A stretch of 7,195 bases of DNA from Deltaproteobacteria bacterium (GTDB lineage Bacteria; Desulfobacterota; Desulfobacteria; Desulfobacterales; SURF-15): positions 1 to 7,195 of the forward strand of contig JAHEHB010000286.1 in the NCBI GenBank assembly GCA_024644775.1, written 5' to 3'. A model generated the notes under the pieces. It saw only the letters and a program-made list of their open reading frames with translations, was not told the DNA's origin and did no database searches. Shown here piece after piece: positions 5,993 to 7,195 of this stretch. How positions within the stretch are numbered: position 1 is the first letter of the stretch; every line of letters starts with the position of its first letter. The translations under genes were made by a program, and so were the position numbers.

Positions 5993-7195
5993 TCACGTAT
6001 GTGCCAGCGCCTCCACCGGTGTAAATCGTGCTGCTTTAACCGCCGGATAAATGTTTACAAAAAGTCCTAAGATAAAAACCACCAGATTTGCCAAAAGGAC
6101 GTCTTTGCCGTGAAGAATCGGGTAAATGATCCGAGACATTTTGGCAAACTCCATTCCTTCGGCCAAAGAAGAAAGGTCAATCCCTGTCTTAGAGAAAGCA
6201 ACAATCGTAAATATCCCGAGTATATTTCCGACGACAATTCCAAGAATCAGTAGAAAAAAAGATTCTGTAAGCACCGCTCGAATAATCCACCAGGGTTTCA
6301 TTCCGAGTGCTTTGAGCAGGCCAAACTCCCGGATCCGTTCAAATACGGCCATCAACGTCGTATTGACAATACCAAACCCCATGGCGATGAACACCACCAA
6401 AAACCACAAAAATATAAAACCGTCATACATTTTTAATATGGCGGTCACCATAGGCAGCAAATCTTGCCAGGTTTCGATTTCATAGTCGGCCGAAGACAAT
6501 TTTTCTCGCAGCAAGTCAGCCGTCCCATTCGTTTTTTGCTGAACCGGTAAAATAATGGATACCTCGGAAATCGAATGTTTCATTTTAAGCATGTGCTGTG
6601 CTGCGGGAAGGGTTACAAAAACAAATTGCTTTTCTGTCGCCTCCAATTCGGCGCTAAATATCCCGGCAATTCGAAAGGCCCGAGACGCAATTTCCTTACC
6701 CGTGTCCTGAGACATGAGCACTAATTTTCGACCCAACTTCGTCTCGAATTTTTCTAACAAGGCATTGCCGACGATGATGCCATGGTTGTCATCTGGTTTT
6801 AGATACCGGCCCCGCTGGACGCCTCGTCCTATAAAAGAAACCGCCACTTCTCTTTCCGGGTTGATGCCGACCAGAGTGACGGCGCTGGAATGACGGGCAT
6901 TACTGGCAATAGCGTTTACCCGCACCCGCATACTCCAGCCGGCGGCAGGCGGTAACACGTTTTGCAGTGTATTTTCTACAGTTTCCGGACGGGTCATGCG
7001 GTTGTCGATGACCGGGTCGCTTCGGTACCCTTTTTTATGAATCTGGATGTGCCCGGTAAGGGTTGCGATTCCGTTTCGAACCATCTGGTCGGCAACACCC
7101 CGCATCAGTCCACCCAAAAAAATCATGCTCCAGACACCGATAACAATCGCCGTCAAAATGACCGCTGTTCGCCGTCGATTCCGCCAAATATTTCG
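5993..7195 (-). CDS. LolC/LolE/MacB-type FtsX-like ABC permease, start beyond the window
   Basis: Inner-membrane permease of the MacB/LolCDE class; 400 residues are visible. The frame is open to the window edge, beginning RNIWRNRRRTAVIL, the usual cytoplasmic lead-in just before the first membrane helix, so only a few N-terminal residues are missing. A TTG at 7156 falls inside that lead-in and is not the true start. Layout: membrane helix 1 (about 13-31), a large periplasmic MacB_PCD-like domain (about 35-250), then three helices (about 260-281, 308-333, 366-383). Between helices 2 and 3 lies ERIREFGLLKALGM (286-299), the cytoplasmic coupling region of FtsX-type permeases. The protein ends PAVKAARFTPVEALAHT; A.R..PVEAL is typical of LolC/E and MacB. 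Such permeases work as dimers with a LolD-like ATPase, encoded next. A homodimer is the simplest reading here, though a second permease could lie upstream of the window. Confidence 0.93.
   Translation of the reverse strand, partial: RNIWRNRRRTAVILTAIVIGVWSMIFLGGLMRGVADQMVRNGIATLTGHIQIHKKGYRSDPVIDNRMTRPETVENTLQNVLPPAAGWSMRVRVNAIASNARHSSAVTLVGINPEREVAVSFIGRGVQRGRYLKPDDNHGIIVGNALLEKFETKLGRKLVLMSQDTGKEIASRAFRIAGIFSAELEATEKQFVFVTLPAAQHMLKMKHSISEVSIILPVQQKTNGTADLLREKLSSADYEIETWQDLLPMVTAILKMYDGFIFLWFLVVFIAMGFGIVNTTLMAVFERIREFGLLKALGMKPWWIIRAVLTESFFLLILGIVVGNILGIFTIVAFSKTGIDLSSLAEGMEFAKMSRIIYPILHGKDVLLANLVVFILGLFVNIYPAVKAARFTPVEALAHT

Noticed and set aside
7154..7156. TTG as the start codon of the FtsX-type permease
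   Set aside because: The frame stays open to the window edge and the upstream codons encode the typical RNIWRNRRRT lead-in, so the real start lies outside the window.

Overview
The window looks like ordinary chromosome from a Gram-negative bacterium. It encodes an outer-membrane beta-barrel protein with a Sec signal, and a BMP-family binding protein whose signal peptide is of the soluble periplasmic type rather than a lipoprotein. Gene content and layout would suit a Desulfobacterota/deltaproteobacterial genome, but nothing here proves the taxon and I hold that loosely. There are no rRNA, tRNA, CRISPR, phage or transposase genes.

Left block (1-3585): two divergent transcription units. Leftward run a BMP/Med-type substrate-binding protein (490-1554) and the first permease of its ABC importer (1-478, cut by the window edge). 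Rightward run a small VOC-fold protein (1816-2220) and, 3 nt later, an allantoinase-like cyclic amidohydrolase (2224-3585). The roughly 260-bp gap between them holds two back-to-back TTGACA promoter boxes and a possible leader hairpin. The simplest reading is an uptake and ring-opening module: the ABC importer brings in a purine-, ureide- or hydantoin-like compound and the amidohydrolase hydrolyses its cyclic amide. The substrate is inferred, not shown.

Middle (3586-3742): the gap between two convergent genes is almost filled by one long imperfect palindrome (3594-3741). It would fold into a single hairpin with 21-bp outer arms, a 14-bp continuation, a perfect 15-bp inner stem and a small apical stem. 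G.U wobbles help only the minus-strand version of the outer part, so it may work as a structured RNA or single-stranded DNA element in that orientation. This is the most unusual feature of the window.

Right block (3743-7195): a leftward operon of a LolC/LolE/MacB-type (FtsX-like) permease (5993-7195, start cut off by the edge), a LolD/MacB-type ATPase (5121-5825), and an outer-membrane beta-barrel protein (3743-5173) that overlaps the ATPase gene. Inner-membrane pump, ATPase and dedicated outer-membrane partner suggest an envelope-spanning export or lipid/lipoprotein trafficking system with unknown cargo. A perfect 15-bp tandem duplication lies inside the ATPase/barrel overlap and is translated in both frames.
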